A stretch of DNA of 7,299 bases from Actinomycetota bacterium (GCA_005883905.1 VAYD01000269.1:546-7844), one strand, 5' to 3'. Positions 1 through 6,828 are shown, numbered from the stretch's first letter. Made by a program: numbers and translations. Notes: generated by a model not told the origin, from the letters alone.

Positions 1-294
1 GCCGCCGATCCCCGTGCCCATGATGCAGCCGATCCGCTCGGGGTCGTACGGCGCCTCTTCGTCCCATCCGGCCTGGGCGAGCGCCTCCTGGGATCCCGCG
101 AGCGCGAACTGGGTGAAGCGATCGGCGCGCCGCGCGTCCTTTCGCGACAGGAAGTCCAGGGGATCGAAGGCCGCGCACGGTGCCTCCCCGCCCTGGATCG
201 CGACCTCGCCGGCCGCCCAGCGGTCGTGCAGGGTCGACGCGCCCACGCCCAGCGGCGTGATGGCGCCGACCCCGGTGACGACGACCTGCTTCAT
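1..294 (-). CDS. fabF: 3-oxoacyl-ACP synthase II (FabF), N-terminal 98 residues only
   Basis: Elongating beta-ketoacyl-ACP synthase of type II fatty-acid synthesis, which condenses malonyl-ACP with acyl-ACP in the cytoplasm. Seen: the ATG at 294 opens an uninterrupted frame to the window edge. It starts with the ketosynthase opening VVVTGVGAITPLG (residues 4-16), then the RADRF segment (about 56-60) and IGCIMGTGIGG (88-98), all characteristic of FabF N-terminal halves. The catalytic Cys and two His lie outside the window. The ATG overlaps the acpP stop as ATGA, so translation is probably coupled to acpP. A polyketide ketosynthase would start similarly, but the fabD-fabH-fabG-acpP neighbourhood makes primary fatty-acid synthesis much more likely. 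Confidence 0.93.
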   Translation of the reverse strand, partial: MKQVVVTGVGAITPLGVGASTLHDRWAAGEVAIQGGEAPCAAFDPLDFLSRKDARRADRFTQFALAGSQEALAQAGWDEEAPYDPERIGCIMGTGIGG

Positions 295-539
295 GGCTGC
301 GAGCGCTCCACGATCAGGGCGATCACATCGCCGACGGTCTTCAGGCGCTCGACATCGCTCGACTTCATCGCGACTCCGTACTCGTCCTCGACGATCTGCG
401 ACAGCTCCGCGAGGTCGAGCGAGTCGACGTCGAGCGCTTGGAACGTCGCGTACGGGTTGATCTCGGTCGGCTCGGCGCCGAAGCTCTCCAGCGCGGCGTA
501 GATGCGCTGTTCGACTTCGGTGGTGTCCAGGGTGGGCAT
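291..539 (-). CDS. acpP: Acyl carrier protein
   Basis: Small acidic carrier (82 residues) that holds growing acyl chains as thioesters on a 4'-phosphopantetheine arm. Seen: the DVDSLDLAEL motif (residues 37-46) with Ser40 as the attachment site, flanked by an acidic helix II and the later IVEDEYGVAM segment, all typical of bacterial ACP. Length is normal for the family (about 75-85). The ATG at 539 has a strong Shine-Dalgarno just upstream that overlaps the fabG stop. Its own stop overlaps the fabF start (ATGA). Its position between fabG and fabF marks it as the fatty-acid ACP rather than a polyketide or peptide carrier. Confidence 0.95.
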   Translation of the reverse strand: MPTLDTTEVEQRIYAALESFGAEPTEINPYATFQALDVDSLDLAELSQIVEDEYGVAMKSSDVERLKTVGDVIALIVERSQP

Positions 540-546
540 TGCTTGT

Positions 547-552
547 TCCTTT
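547..552 (-). promoter_or_regulatory. Ribosome binding site of acpP (AAAGGA)
   Basis: On the minus strand AAAGGA lies 7 bases before the acpP ATG and touches the fabG stop codon. It is the best Shine-Dalgarno match in the operon, which fits the high ACP synthesis that fatty-acid synthesis needs. It fixes the start at 539. Confidence 0.7.
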
Positions 553-1283
553 CAGGCGGCGAGGCCGCCGTCGACGTACAGGGTCGTGCCGGTGACGTAA
601 CCGGCGTTGTCGGAGGCGAGGAACGCCACGCAGGCGCCAACCTCCTCGGGGCGGCCCGCGCGGCGGGCCGGCACCGCCTCTTTGATGGCGTCGGGAAGGT
701 CCGCCGTCATGTCGGTCTCGATGAAGCCGGGGGCGACGGCGTTGACCGTGACACCCTTGCGGGCGACCTCGGCGGCGATCGTCTTGGTGAGGCCGATCAG
801 GCCGGCCTTGGAGGCCGCGTAGTTGGCCTGGCCGGCGTTCGCCCGCGGGCCGACGACCGAGGCCACGTTGATGATGCGACCGAAGCGGGCGCGCAGCATC
901 GCGCGCAGCGCGCGGCGGGTCAGGCGGAACGCCGCGGTCAGGTTCGTCTCGAGGACGAGGTCCCAGTCGCCGTCGTCGATCGAAAGCGTGAGGTTGTCGG
1001 CGCGCACACCGGCGTTGTTGACCAGCCCAAGCACCGGTCCGAGCGACTCCTCGACGTCGTTGAAGACCTGCTCGCAGGCCGACGCGTCAGTGAGGTCTGC
1101 GTGGAAGGCCTGCGCACGTCCACCATCGGCGCGGATCGTCTCGACCAGCTCGGCCGCGGTGCGCTCGCCGCTGCGATACAGGACCGCGGCGTTCCAGCCG
1201 TCGGCCGCGAGCGCCCGCGCCGACGCCGCGCCGATCCCGCGATCCCCGCCCGTGACGAGCACCGTCGCCTCCTGTGGTCTCAT
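552..1283 (-). CDS. fabG: 3-oxoacyl-ACP reductase (FabG)
   Basis: NADPH-dependent short-chain dehydrogenase that reduces 3-oxoacyl-ACP to 3-hydroxyacyl-ACP, the first reduction of each elongation cycle. The 243-residue length is normal for the family. Seen: the Rossmann glycine motif TGGDRGIG (residues 11-18), NNAG (89-92), the Asn114 position in ETNLTAAF, and the catalytic Ser142, Tyr155 and Lys159 (YAASK), followed by the [13 protein letters not shown] segment and a C-terminal [12 protein letters not shown] that is highly typical of FabG. The frame is open further up to an ATG at 1316, but the ATG at 1283 is preferred. It has GGGGGA four bases upstream, overlaps the fabH stop as ATGA, and puts the glycine motif at the usual distance from the N terminus. 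Confidence 0.95.
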   Translation of the reverse strand: MRPQEATVLVTGGDRGIGAASARALAADGWNAAVLYRSGERTAAELVETIRADGGRAQAFHADLTDASACEQVFNDVEESLGPVLGLVNNAGVRADNLTLSIDDGDWDLVLETNLTAAFRLTRRALRAMLRARFGRIINVASVVGPRANAGQANYAASKAGLIGLTKTIAAEVARKGVTVNAVAPGFIETDMTADLPDAIKEAVPARRAGRPEEVGACVAFLASDNAGYVTGTTLYVDGGLAA

Positions 1284-2226
1284 GCTGTCCCCCAGGTCAC
1301 GACGGTCGCGCCCCACGTGAAGCCTGCGCCCACGGCGCCGAGCAGCACGCGGTCACGGGCGGCCAGCCGCCCGTAGCGCTGCGCCTGCGCGAGCGCCAGT
1401 GGGATGCTCGCGGCCGACGTGTTGCCGACGTCGGCAATCACGTCGAGCACACGCGCTGGTGCAACACGAAGAGGTCGACGTCGTCGCGAGTCAGACCGTT
1501 GGCGGCCAGCGTCTGTCGCGCGTTCTCGCACAGCGTGGCGACGGCGCGCCGGAAGGTCTCGTGGCCGTCCATCTCGATCAGCCCAGTGGCGCGCGGCGCA
1601 CGGATGAACTCCGCCGCCGCGCCATCGCACCCGAGCACGCTGGCCCCGACGCGCCCGCTCTGCCCCGGCGCGAGCACGACCGCGCCCGCCCCGTCCCCGA
1701 ACAGGCCCGCGGTGCGGCGGTCGCCGTGGTCGACGAAGCGCGACATGATCTCCGCGCCGACCACCAGCACGCCCTCGGCTCGCCCGGACTCGATGCACGC
1801 AGCACCGAGCTCCAGCGCGCTGACGAAGCCCGTGCAGGCGGCGCCGACATCGATCGCCCCCGCGCTCGTCGCGCCCAGCGCCTGCGCGACCAGCGGCGCA
1901 GCATTGGGCGTGATGTCATCCGGCGCCAGCGTCGCGACCAGGACGAGGTCCAGCGCGTCAGCATCCATCCCGCCAGCGGCCAGCGCGTCGCTGCCGGCGG
2001 CGGCGGCGAGCCGCCACACCCGGTCGTCGGCGCCGGCGTGCCGGCGCCGACGGATGCCCGTGCGCCGCTCGATCCAGCCCGCTGGCACTCCGATCCGTTG
2101 CGCAATCGCGTTGCTGGACACGATGCCTGACGGCAGGGCCGAGCCGAAGCCGACGATGCCCGCGGCGCGGCCGGACCCGGGCGTGGCGTCCACCCGGTCG
2201 AGTTGCAGCTCAGACGAGGACGACAT
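1280..2226 (-). pseudogene. fabH: 3-oxoacyl-ACP synthase III (FabH), frame broken by an internal deletion
   Basis: Initiating condensing enzyme that joins acyl-CoA to malonyl-ACP. Seen in the first frame: IVGFGSALP, the WIERRTGIR segment, the active-site Cys131 in [23 protein letters not shown] and the His256 of LHQ. After His-Gln (codon at 1456-1458) this frame runs into a stop at 1438. The rest of the enzyme continues in another minus-strand frame from about 1455 to 1280: [21 protein letters not shown] with the third catalytic residue Asn, and the C-terminal [11 protein letters not shown]. In E. coli FabH about 27 residues lie between HQ and GNTSAAS; here only about 10 remain, so roughly 17 residues including the AN of HQAN are missing. 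As read, the product would be a 262-residue truncated protein lacking Asn and the C terminus. The start is uncertain: the ATG at 2226 overlaps fabD by 17 bases, while a GTG at 2193 would give a more usual N terminus. Confidence 0.88.
1288..1293 (-). promoter_or_regulatory. Ribosome binding site of fabG (GGGGGA)
   Basis: A purine-rich GGGGGA four bases upstream of the ATG at 1283 decides between this start and the upstream in-frame ATG at 1316. It lies inside the last codons of fabH. Confidence 0.5.
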
Positions 2227-3055
2227 CGCCCTGCTCGATCCGGACGTTTCGCTTGACCAGGCGCGCGAGAACCTCGCCGGGGCCGACGTCGACGAAACGC
2301 CGCGCGCCGAGCTCGACCAGCATGGCCATCGTCTCTCGCCAGCGCACCGGCGAGACCAGCGCGCGCGCAAGCTCAAAGGGCACCTCGGCGAACGGCCGCG
2401 CGGCATAGCCCGAGACCACCGGCACGTGGGGACGGCTCATCGGCACGTCCTCCAGGGCCAGCAGGAACGGCAGCTCCGCAGCCGCCATGTCCCGGGAGTG
2501 AAACGCGCCGGCCAGGTCGAGCGCCATCGCCTTGAGCCCCTCGGCCCGTGCTGCCTTTGTCACGACATCGATCGCGACTCGGCGGCCCGACAGCACGACC
2601 TGCCCGGGCGCGTTGTCGTTGGCCAGCTCCAGCCCGTGCGCCGCCGCCAGCGCCGCGGCGCGTTCGGGCGTGGCGCCCAGCAGCGCGACCATGCCGCCGC
2701 CGGGGTTCTCCTCGGCGGCGTCGGCCATCAGCCGGCCGCGCAGCACCACGAGTTTGAGCGCGTCGTCCAGGCGCAGCGCTCCGGCAGCCGCCAGCGCCGA
2801 CAGCTCGCCGAGCGAGTGCCCGGCCATCGCGCCGACGTCGCTCAGGTCGTCCTGGCGCTCGCGCCAGCCGGCCATGCTCGCCACGAAGATTGCCGGCTGT
2901 GCGAATCGCGTGCTGTCATGCGGGCGGTCGAAGGGATCCTCGCCGACCAGCTCGGACGCACGCTGCACAAGGTCCGGGACCACGTCGCGCGCATGATCAC
3001 GGGCATCAGCCGTGAGGCTGCCCTGTCCCGGGAAGAGCACCGCGGTGAAATCCAT
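2210..3055 (-). CDS. fabD: Malonyl-CoA:ACP transacylase (FabD)
   Basis: Moves the malonyl group from CoA to ACP, supplying the extender unit for FabH and FabF. The 281-residue length is slightly shorter than the E. coli enzyme (about 309), with a compact N-terminal region. Seen: FPGQGS (residues 8-13), AQPAIF (52-57), the nucleophile elbow GHSLGE with Ser81, Arg106 in VVLRGRLM that binds the malonyl carboxylate, NAPGQVVLSG (148-157) and the catalytic His186 in AFHS, then VSPVRW and DVGPGEVL near the C terminus. All key residues are present. First gene of the fatty-acid block, starting 70 bases after the response-regulator stop. Its stop lies within the proposed start region of fabH. The Shine-Dalgarno is weak (AGGGTGG region upstream of the ATG). 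Confidence 0.95.
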   Translation of the reverse strand: MDFTAVLFPGQGSLTADARDHARDVVPDLVQRASELVGEDPFDRPHDSTRFAQPAIFVASMAGWRERQDDLSDVGAMAGHSLGELSALAAAGALRLDDALKLVVLRGRLMADAAEENPGGGMVALLGATPERAAALAAAHGLELANDNAPGQVVLSGRRVAIDVVTKAARAEGLKAMALDLAGAFHSRDMAAAELPFLLALEDVPMSRPHVPVVSGYAARPFAEVPFELARALVSPVRWRETMAMLVELGARRFVDVGPGEVLARLVKRNVRIEQGDVVLV

Positions 3056-3092
3056 CGACCCACCCTGTCCGCGCCCGGCGCCCCGCGGAAGA

Positions 3093-3114
3093 GGCGGGCG
3101 GCCACCAACCCGCC
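3093..3114 (-). other. Possible hairpin between the response regulator and fabD
   Basis: GGCGGG and CCCGCC form a 6-base-pair inverted repeat with a 10-base loop in the 70-base gap between the regulator stop and the fabD start. There is no T-run, and G+C-rich repeats arise by chance in such DNA. It could be a weak terminator or attenuator, or nothing. No clear promoter is seen in the gap. Confidence 0.2.
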
Positions 3115-3125
3115 GGTCGGGGGGA

Positions 3126-3734
3126 TCAGTCCAGGAGTCCGAGCCGTTGCGCGCGCTGGACCGCCTCGGTGCGGTTGCGCACGTCCAGCTTGCGGAACAG
3201 CGCGCTCGTGTGCTCCTTCACGGTGTGCGGCGAGAGATGCAGCGAGCCCGCGATCTCGCGGTTCGTCGCTCCCGATCCCATCAGCCCCAGCACCTCGCGC
3301 TCGCGCTCGGTCAACCCTGTCGCCGCCGGCTCCCGCTCCGGCTGGAAGACCTTCGCCCCGCGTGCGACCTCGCGCACCGCTGCGACGATCTCGGCGCTCG
3401 GCCAGTCCTTGGACACGAACCCCGACGCCCCCGCGGCGCGCGCGGCGCTCATCGAGATCCGACCCGCGCCCGAGATCAGCAGCACGGTCGGCGGCGGCGT
3501 TTCTCGGCGCAGCAGCTCGCAGATCTCCGCGCCGGACTCCTCGCCGACGAAGAGGTCGACCAGTGCGACGTGCGGCTCGAAGCGGCGGGTCAAAGCCAGC
3601 GCCTCGGCTCCGGTGCGGGCGCTGAGGCAGCGCTCCACCCACGGCTGCTGCGTGAGCAGCAGCCGGAAGCCCCAGTGCACAACGTCATGGTCGTCGACCA
3701 CGAGGATGCGCAGCCGCCGCTCAGGATTCGTCAT
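3126..3734 (-). CDS. NarL/LuxR-family response regulator
   Basis: Two-component transcription regulator, 202 residues, the normal size for the NarL/FixJ type. Seen: a receiver domain (about residues 8-125) with the acidic pair Asp14-Asp15, phospho-acceptor Asp60 in ALVDLF, Ser88 in LLISGA and Lys109 in FVSKDW; then a LuxR-type helix-turn-helix (about 138-200) with GLTEREREVLGLM, ATNREIAGSLHLS and HTVKEHTSALFRKL. The start at 3734 overlaps the end of the sensor kinase gene by 14 bases, so the two are translationally linked and the kinase is the expected partner. Targets are not shown by the sequence; the fatty-acid genes 70 bases downstream are the obvious candidates, but that is inference. 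Confidence 0.93.
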   Translation of the reverse strand: MTNPERRLRILVVDDHDVVHWGFRLLLTQQPWVERCLSARTGAEALALTRRFEPHVALVDLFVGEESGAEICELLRRETPPPTVLLISGAGRISMSAARAAGASGFVSKDWPSAEIVAAVREVARGAKVFQPEREPAATGLTEREREVLGLMGSGATNREIAGSLHLSPHTVKEHTSALFRKLDVRNRTEAVQRAQRLGLLD

Positions 3735-4804
3735 CGACCGGCACCACCAGACGTACCTGCCAGCCCCCGTTGCGCGGGCCGAACTCCACGAAGCCTCCTT
3801 CGCCCAACGCCTCGAACGCCGCCAGCCGCAGACCCATCCCCGCCGATTGAGGCTTGGCCTTGCCCACGCCGTCGTTGGCGACCTCGAGGATGAACGCGCC
3901 GTCGTCGATGCCCGCGCGCACCGTCACGCGTGTCGGCTTGGCGTGCTTGTGCGCGTTGCGCAGCGCCTAGGTGTGGGGGGACGGCGAGTGACGAATCGGG
4001 ATCCACTTCGATCGCGAGGTCGCCATGGCGATGCGCCAGACGCCGCACCTCGTCGGCCAACGTCACCTGCGTCGGTCGCGGCGCGCGGCTCAGCGGCCGC
4101 TGCACGGCGCTGCGCAGGTCGGCCAGCGCCTGCTGGATCTCCGCCGCGGCCCGCTTGCGCGCCTCCGGCGGGAGGTCGCCGTCGGCGTCCAGCGCCATCG
4201 AGACGCCAAAGAGCCGCTGCACCACGCCGTCATGCACGTCGCGCGCGAGGTCGATGCGGTGCTGCAGCTCGCGTGCGCGCTCGCCCTCAAACGTCGCGAT
4301 CCGTGCGACGGCCGCCAGCGCCGCGGTCTTGCCGAGCGTCCACAGCGCATGGCGCTCGCGCGACGACAGCGCCGCGCCCTCGGGCTGGTGGCACAGGACG
4401 ACCCCGACCCACCTGCCCGCCGCGGCCATCGGCACGCAGTAGAGCGTCCCGTCCGGAAGCAGCGCCGCATACTGCTCGGGCAGAGCGTCCGCGTACGGCG
4501 CATGCGCCTCGACGACCGCGTCCTCACCGAACGCGCGGCGCGCGATCGGCGCAGACTCCACGCTGACGTGAGCCTCCTCGAAGATCGCGATGTCGAGCCC
4601 GTGCGCGCCCGCCGCCCGGACCCGCCGCACGGCAGCGTCGTAGCGGAACAGGACCGCGATATCCATCGCCGCCAGCCGGCAGATCACCTCGCACAGCCGC
4701 CCGTAGAAGGCATCGGTCGAGGCGCCCGCCTCGACGTCGCCCAGCACCTCGACGAACTCGTCGAGGCCCTCGAGCGGACCGGGCGGGAACTCGGCTGACG
4801 TCAT
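3721..4804 (-). pseudogene. GAF-domain sensor histidine kinase (HisKA_3/NarX-like), frame broken before the ATP-binding domain
   Basis: Sensor kinase that should phosphorylate the adjacent regulator. Seen: no membrane segment or signal peptide, so cytoplasmic; a GAF-like sensing region (about residues 20-175, with LCEVICRLAAMDIAVLFRY and LYCVPMAAAGRWVGVVLCHQ); the dimerisation/phosphotransfer helix LARDVHDGVVQRLFG with phospho-acceptor His191. The first frame is sound to VPPHL (residue 279, codon 3968-3970). After one extra base the ATP-binding domain resumes in another frame: ALRNAHKHAKPTRV (N box) from 3966, VANDGVG and GMGLRLAAFEAL, ending at the stop at 3721. Related kinases have roughly 10 residues between PPHL and the N box, so about 29 nt seem lost. 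As read, translation continues out of frame to a stop at 3731, giving no functional ATPase domain. The start chosen is the ATG at 4804 (MTSAEFPP); an in-frame ATG at 4876 gives an Arg-rich, unlikely extension. Confidence 0.88.
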
Positions 4805-4868
4805 CGTTTCGACCCACGTCCCAGTATCGCGGCGACGCCGCGGTCTCACACGCAGGCCCGGATAATGG

Positions 4869-4884
4869 CCCCCCATTTGGGGGG
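4869..4884. promoter_or_regulatory. Palindrome CCCCCCATTTGGGGGG upstream of the kinase gene
   Basis: A perfect 7-bp inverted repeat with a 2-base loop lies 64 bases before the kinase start and 118 bases after the DUF5996 stop. It could act as a terminator stem for the DUF5996 transcript (though no T-run follows) or as an operator for the kinase-regulator operon. The rest of the 197-base gap (4805-5001) shows no gene and no confident promoter. Confidence 0.35.
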
Positions 4885-5001
4885 TGTCGCGCTGCCACCG
4901 CCCAACTCGGCCGGCGGCTCAGCGGGCTGACCGTGGTCGTCCAACTCGCGCTCATCCGCGAACTTCGCCACGCTGCGCGACATCCTCGAGCAGCGGCGAC
5001 G

Positions 5002-5925
5002 TCAGTGCACCGGCGGCGGAGTCCCGAGCGCGCTGTCGGCGAGCTCGGGATCCCACCCACAGATGACGCAGGCGTGGTGGACCGCCGACGCGGCGAACTC
5101 CAGCGCCGCGGCGTGCGGGTCGGGGGCGCGCCGCGCGTCGTCCCAGTCGAGCACGTAGAGGCCGAGCTCGCCGTCCCAACGGGCAGCGGCGGGGGCGAGA
5201 TCGTCGGCGCCGAATCCCTCCCTCGGCGGGTGGGCGTACGCGTAGAAGGCGGCCTTGCCGGAGCGCTCGTCGCCAGGCCACCAGCCGACGGCGATCTCCT
5301 CCGCGTCCATCGAGTTGCGCATGATGAAGTCGTCCGATGGCGGGTCGGCGGGGCGCCCGGAGTAGAGGTTGACGGCGAGGTCGAACGAGCCCCACCAGGC
5401 GTTGACGGACGTCGAGCGGCCGCGGTAGGGCGCACGCAGCGCGGCGAGGACCTGGGCGGCGCGCGTGGCGGCGGCGAAGTAGGTCGCGACCTCGCCGGTG
5501 TCGTAGCGCCGGTGCTCGTCGTCCTCGTCGAGCGGGACGGTCCACGAGACCTCCTGCGGCGTCGGGTCGATCTCGATCGCGCCGGCGACGTCCCGAGCCG
5601 CGGCGAGCACTTCGCGCGTGACGTCTCCGACCGGCCGGTCCGGCGTGAGCGGGATGCGCCGGACGCGACCGTCGCTGTGCTCCACGAGAGCCTCGTGGGC
5701 GTGCAGGTCGAGGGCCGCGACGAACGCGCCCGAGCCGTCGGGGGCCGGCAGTGGCGCCGTCTCCCAGCCACGCGCGGTCAGCCGGAGCGCCGCGTGCTGG
5801 AGCTGCGGTTCGGGAGGGGCGATCGTCGCCGCGAGCTTGCCGAGGACCTGCGTGTGCGCGTGCAGGGTGTCGCAGGTCGCGCGCCAGGACACGTAGGCGG
5901 GCAGCGCGGGCCAGGCTTCGGACAT
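5002..5925 (-). CDS. DUF5996 family protein, function unknown
   Basis: Intact 307-residue protein that I recognise as the DUF5996 family from its conserved wording: WPALPAYVSWRATCDTLH at the N terminus, HTQVLGKLA (24-32), PPEPQLQHAALRLTARGW (37-54), VNAWWGSFDLAVNLYSG (174-190), DDFIMRNSMDAEEIAVGWWPGD (198-219, key residues only), FYAYAHP (227-233), and a C terminus with CGWDPELA (289-296). It is rich in Trp, His and acidic residues, with no signal peptide or membrane segment, so probably cytoplasmic. No catalytic role is established that I know of. The ATG at 5925 is preferred because the family similarity begins there; the frame stays open upstream to 6081 but encodes unconserved, low-complexity residues. 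It faces the same way as the kinase but is separated by 197 bases, so it is probably a separate unit. Confidence 0.88.
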   Translation of the reverse strand: MSEAWPALPAYVSWRATCDTLHAHTQVLGKLAATIAPPEPQLQHAALRLTARGWETAPLPAPDGSGAFVAALDLHAHEALVEHSDGRVRRIPLTPDRPVGDVTREVLAAARDVAGAIEIDPTPQEVSWTVPLDEDDEHRRYDTGEVATYFAAATRAAQVLAALRAPYRGRSTSVNAWWGSFDLAVNLYSGRPADPPSDDFIMRNSMDAEEIAVGWWPGDERSGKAAFYAYAHPPREGFGADDLAPAAARWDGELGLYVLDWDDARRAPDPHAAALEFAASAVHHACVICGWDPELADSALGTPPPVH

Positions 5926-5932
5926 GACCGGA

Positions 5933-5938
5933 ACGCTA
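5933..5938 (-). promoter_or_regulatory. Possible -10 box (TAGCGT) of a leaderless DUF5996 transcript
   Basis: TAGCGT fits the actinobacterial TAnnnT -10 pattern and lies 7 bases before the ATG at 5925, leaving no room for a Shine-Dalgarno. This matches leaderless initiation, and the plus-strand gene at 7246 shows the same arrangement. No convincing -35 box is visible 16-18 bases further upstream. Confidence 0.35.
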
Positions 5939-6071
5939 GCGACCGCCTCGCACTTGGAGAGCGCGAGACGGCCAAGCCATGCCCCGTTGCAATGCGTCGT
6001 CCCCGAGCGCACGGCGCGCAGCCAGCGGCCGTTCCCCATCCGGCTCTGGCCTGCGCGATTGGCGTAGTGCT

Positions 6072-6114
6072 TCATCGCCACCCAGGACGTTCGGGACCGC
6101 GAAGGTGGCGATGA
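6072..6114. repeat. 11-bp inverted repeat, 21-base spacer
   Basis: TCATCGCCACC (6072-6082) is matched perfectly by its reverse complement GGTGGCGATGA (6104-6114). The spacer is 21 bases. It has no T-run and lies in gene-free DNA about 150 bases upstream of the DUF5996 start. Possible operator pair, hairpin or mobile-element remnant; the function is unknown. Confidence 0.6.
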
Positions 6115-6393
6115 GCGTGCGCGCGCTAAGGCAGGAACGCTGGCTGTCAGCCTCGCCGTCCGAGTCGGGACCCACTGACCTCACCGTTCAGCCGGTCCAA
6201 TCGCCGGGTCCATCCGCGAACGGGGTCCAAATGACCGGGCGGTCGCAGGTTGGCACGACTCGGCTCCAGACCCCTGGATGAAGTCGATGATCGTCTGGGT
6301 CGGCGCCCCTGGGGTGAAACTGGTGCGAAGACCTGAACCTTTCGGCGCGCGAATCCGCAGCGGTGTCGCCGGGGGAACGGGCACCTCTGGCCA

Positions 6394-6420
6394 CGGTTTC
6401 GACGATGCACGTCGAAACCG
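6394..6420. repeat. Perfect 11-bp hairpin, 5-base loop
   Basis: CGGTTTCGACG, loop ATGCA, then CGTCGAAACCG. This is the strongest stem-loop in the window and it sits just downstream of the decayed minus-strand acetyltransferase. It could be that gene's transcription terminator of the T-run-free type common in actinobacteria. An operator or element end is also possible. Confidence 0.6.
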
Positions 6421-6439
6421 CAGAATGCCGCGATGGCGA

Positions 6440-6810
6440 ACGGCATCTCGCGACCACGAAACGGGGCGCACGCACGACGGCCCAGCGACTGTTCCGGTCT
6501 CCCGGTACCCGAGCGGTGGATAGAACTCGAGGTTCTCGGTCATCGCAGCGTTGGTGTAGAGCCGACGCCTGGACAGGCCGAGGTCGTCGGCGATCATCTC
6601 GGCGCGTGACAAGAGCGGTCGTCCGACGCCCCGGCCTTGGAAGTTGGGATCAACGCGACGTTCTCGACGAGCAGATGGTCATCGTGGGCGACGGACGATC
6701 AACCCGACCAGTTCGTTGCCAACCACGACGACGTCACATCCCCGTGGTTGATCTTGGCTGCTGGTCGTCGTCCATCGCGCCGGTCGACACCCGATGCGCA
6801 GCGTCAGCTC
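6440..6810 (-). pseudogene. Decayed GNAT-family N-acetyltransferase
   Basis: Remains of an acetyl-CoA-dependent acetyltransferase spread over several minus-strand frames. Reading 5' to 3': VVVVGNELVGLIVRRPR (ends at a stop at 6679-6681), then in another frame DDHLLVENVA, then in a third frame PNFQGRGVGRPLLSRAEM with the acetyl-CoA-binding QGRGVG motif, followed by RRLYTNAAMTENLEFYPPLG and YRETG. Together these follow the GNAT core in order. Frame slips lie near 6681-6685 and near 6653-6656 (one base apparently missing before a TTGATCCC stretch), with a probable earlier one near 6731-6738. The N terminus (about RIG at 6795) and the C terminus are degraded, so the limits are approximate. The substrate cannot be inferred. 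It is dead unless the sequence has several errors. Confidence 0.72.
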
Positions 6811-6828
6811 CGGGTCCGCGGCGCCAAC

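Larger units (their letters stand above)
5926..6440. other. Gene-free stretch
   Basis: About 515 bases between the DUF5996 start and the decayed acetyltransferase. Open frames exist on both strands, but none reads as a recognisable protein, starts with a ribosome binding site, or keeps the residue pattern of its neighbours. The only clear structure is two inverted repeats, at 6072-6114 and 6394-6420. It may be decayed coding sequence. Confidence 0.5.

Noticed and set aside
438..1376. Long plus-strand open frame opposite fabG
   Set aside because: A shadow of high-GC coding DNA: Arg/Gly/Ala-rich, no recognisable domain, and it lies opposite an unmistakable fabG.
1449..1458. Programmed frameshift in fabH
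   Set aside because: No slippery heptamer or stimulatory structure is visible, and a simple shift would still leave about 17 conserved residues missing.
1274..3625. 783-codon plus-strand open frame
   Set aside because: Antisense to fabH, fabD and the response regulator. The translation is low-complexity Arg/Ala/Pro/Ser with no domain, as expected from GC-rich shadow frames.
3731..3967. Out-of-frame tail of the kinase as a real alternative C terminus
   Set aside because: The tail is Arg-rich and unlike any kinase, while the other frame carries the N, G1 and G2 boxes of the ATP-binding domain.
5926..6081. Upstream extension of the DUF5996 protein to an ATG at 6081
   Set aside because: The extra 52 residues show no family similarity, and a -10-like box lies inside them next to the ATG at 5925.
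4933..6114. Plus-strand open frame opposite the DUF5996 gene
   Set aside because: Arg/Gly/Val-rich shadow; the minus strand carries the family-conserved protein.
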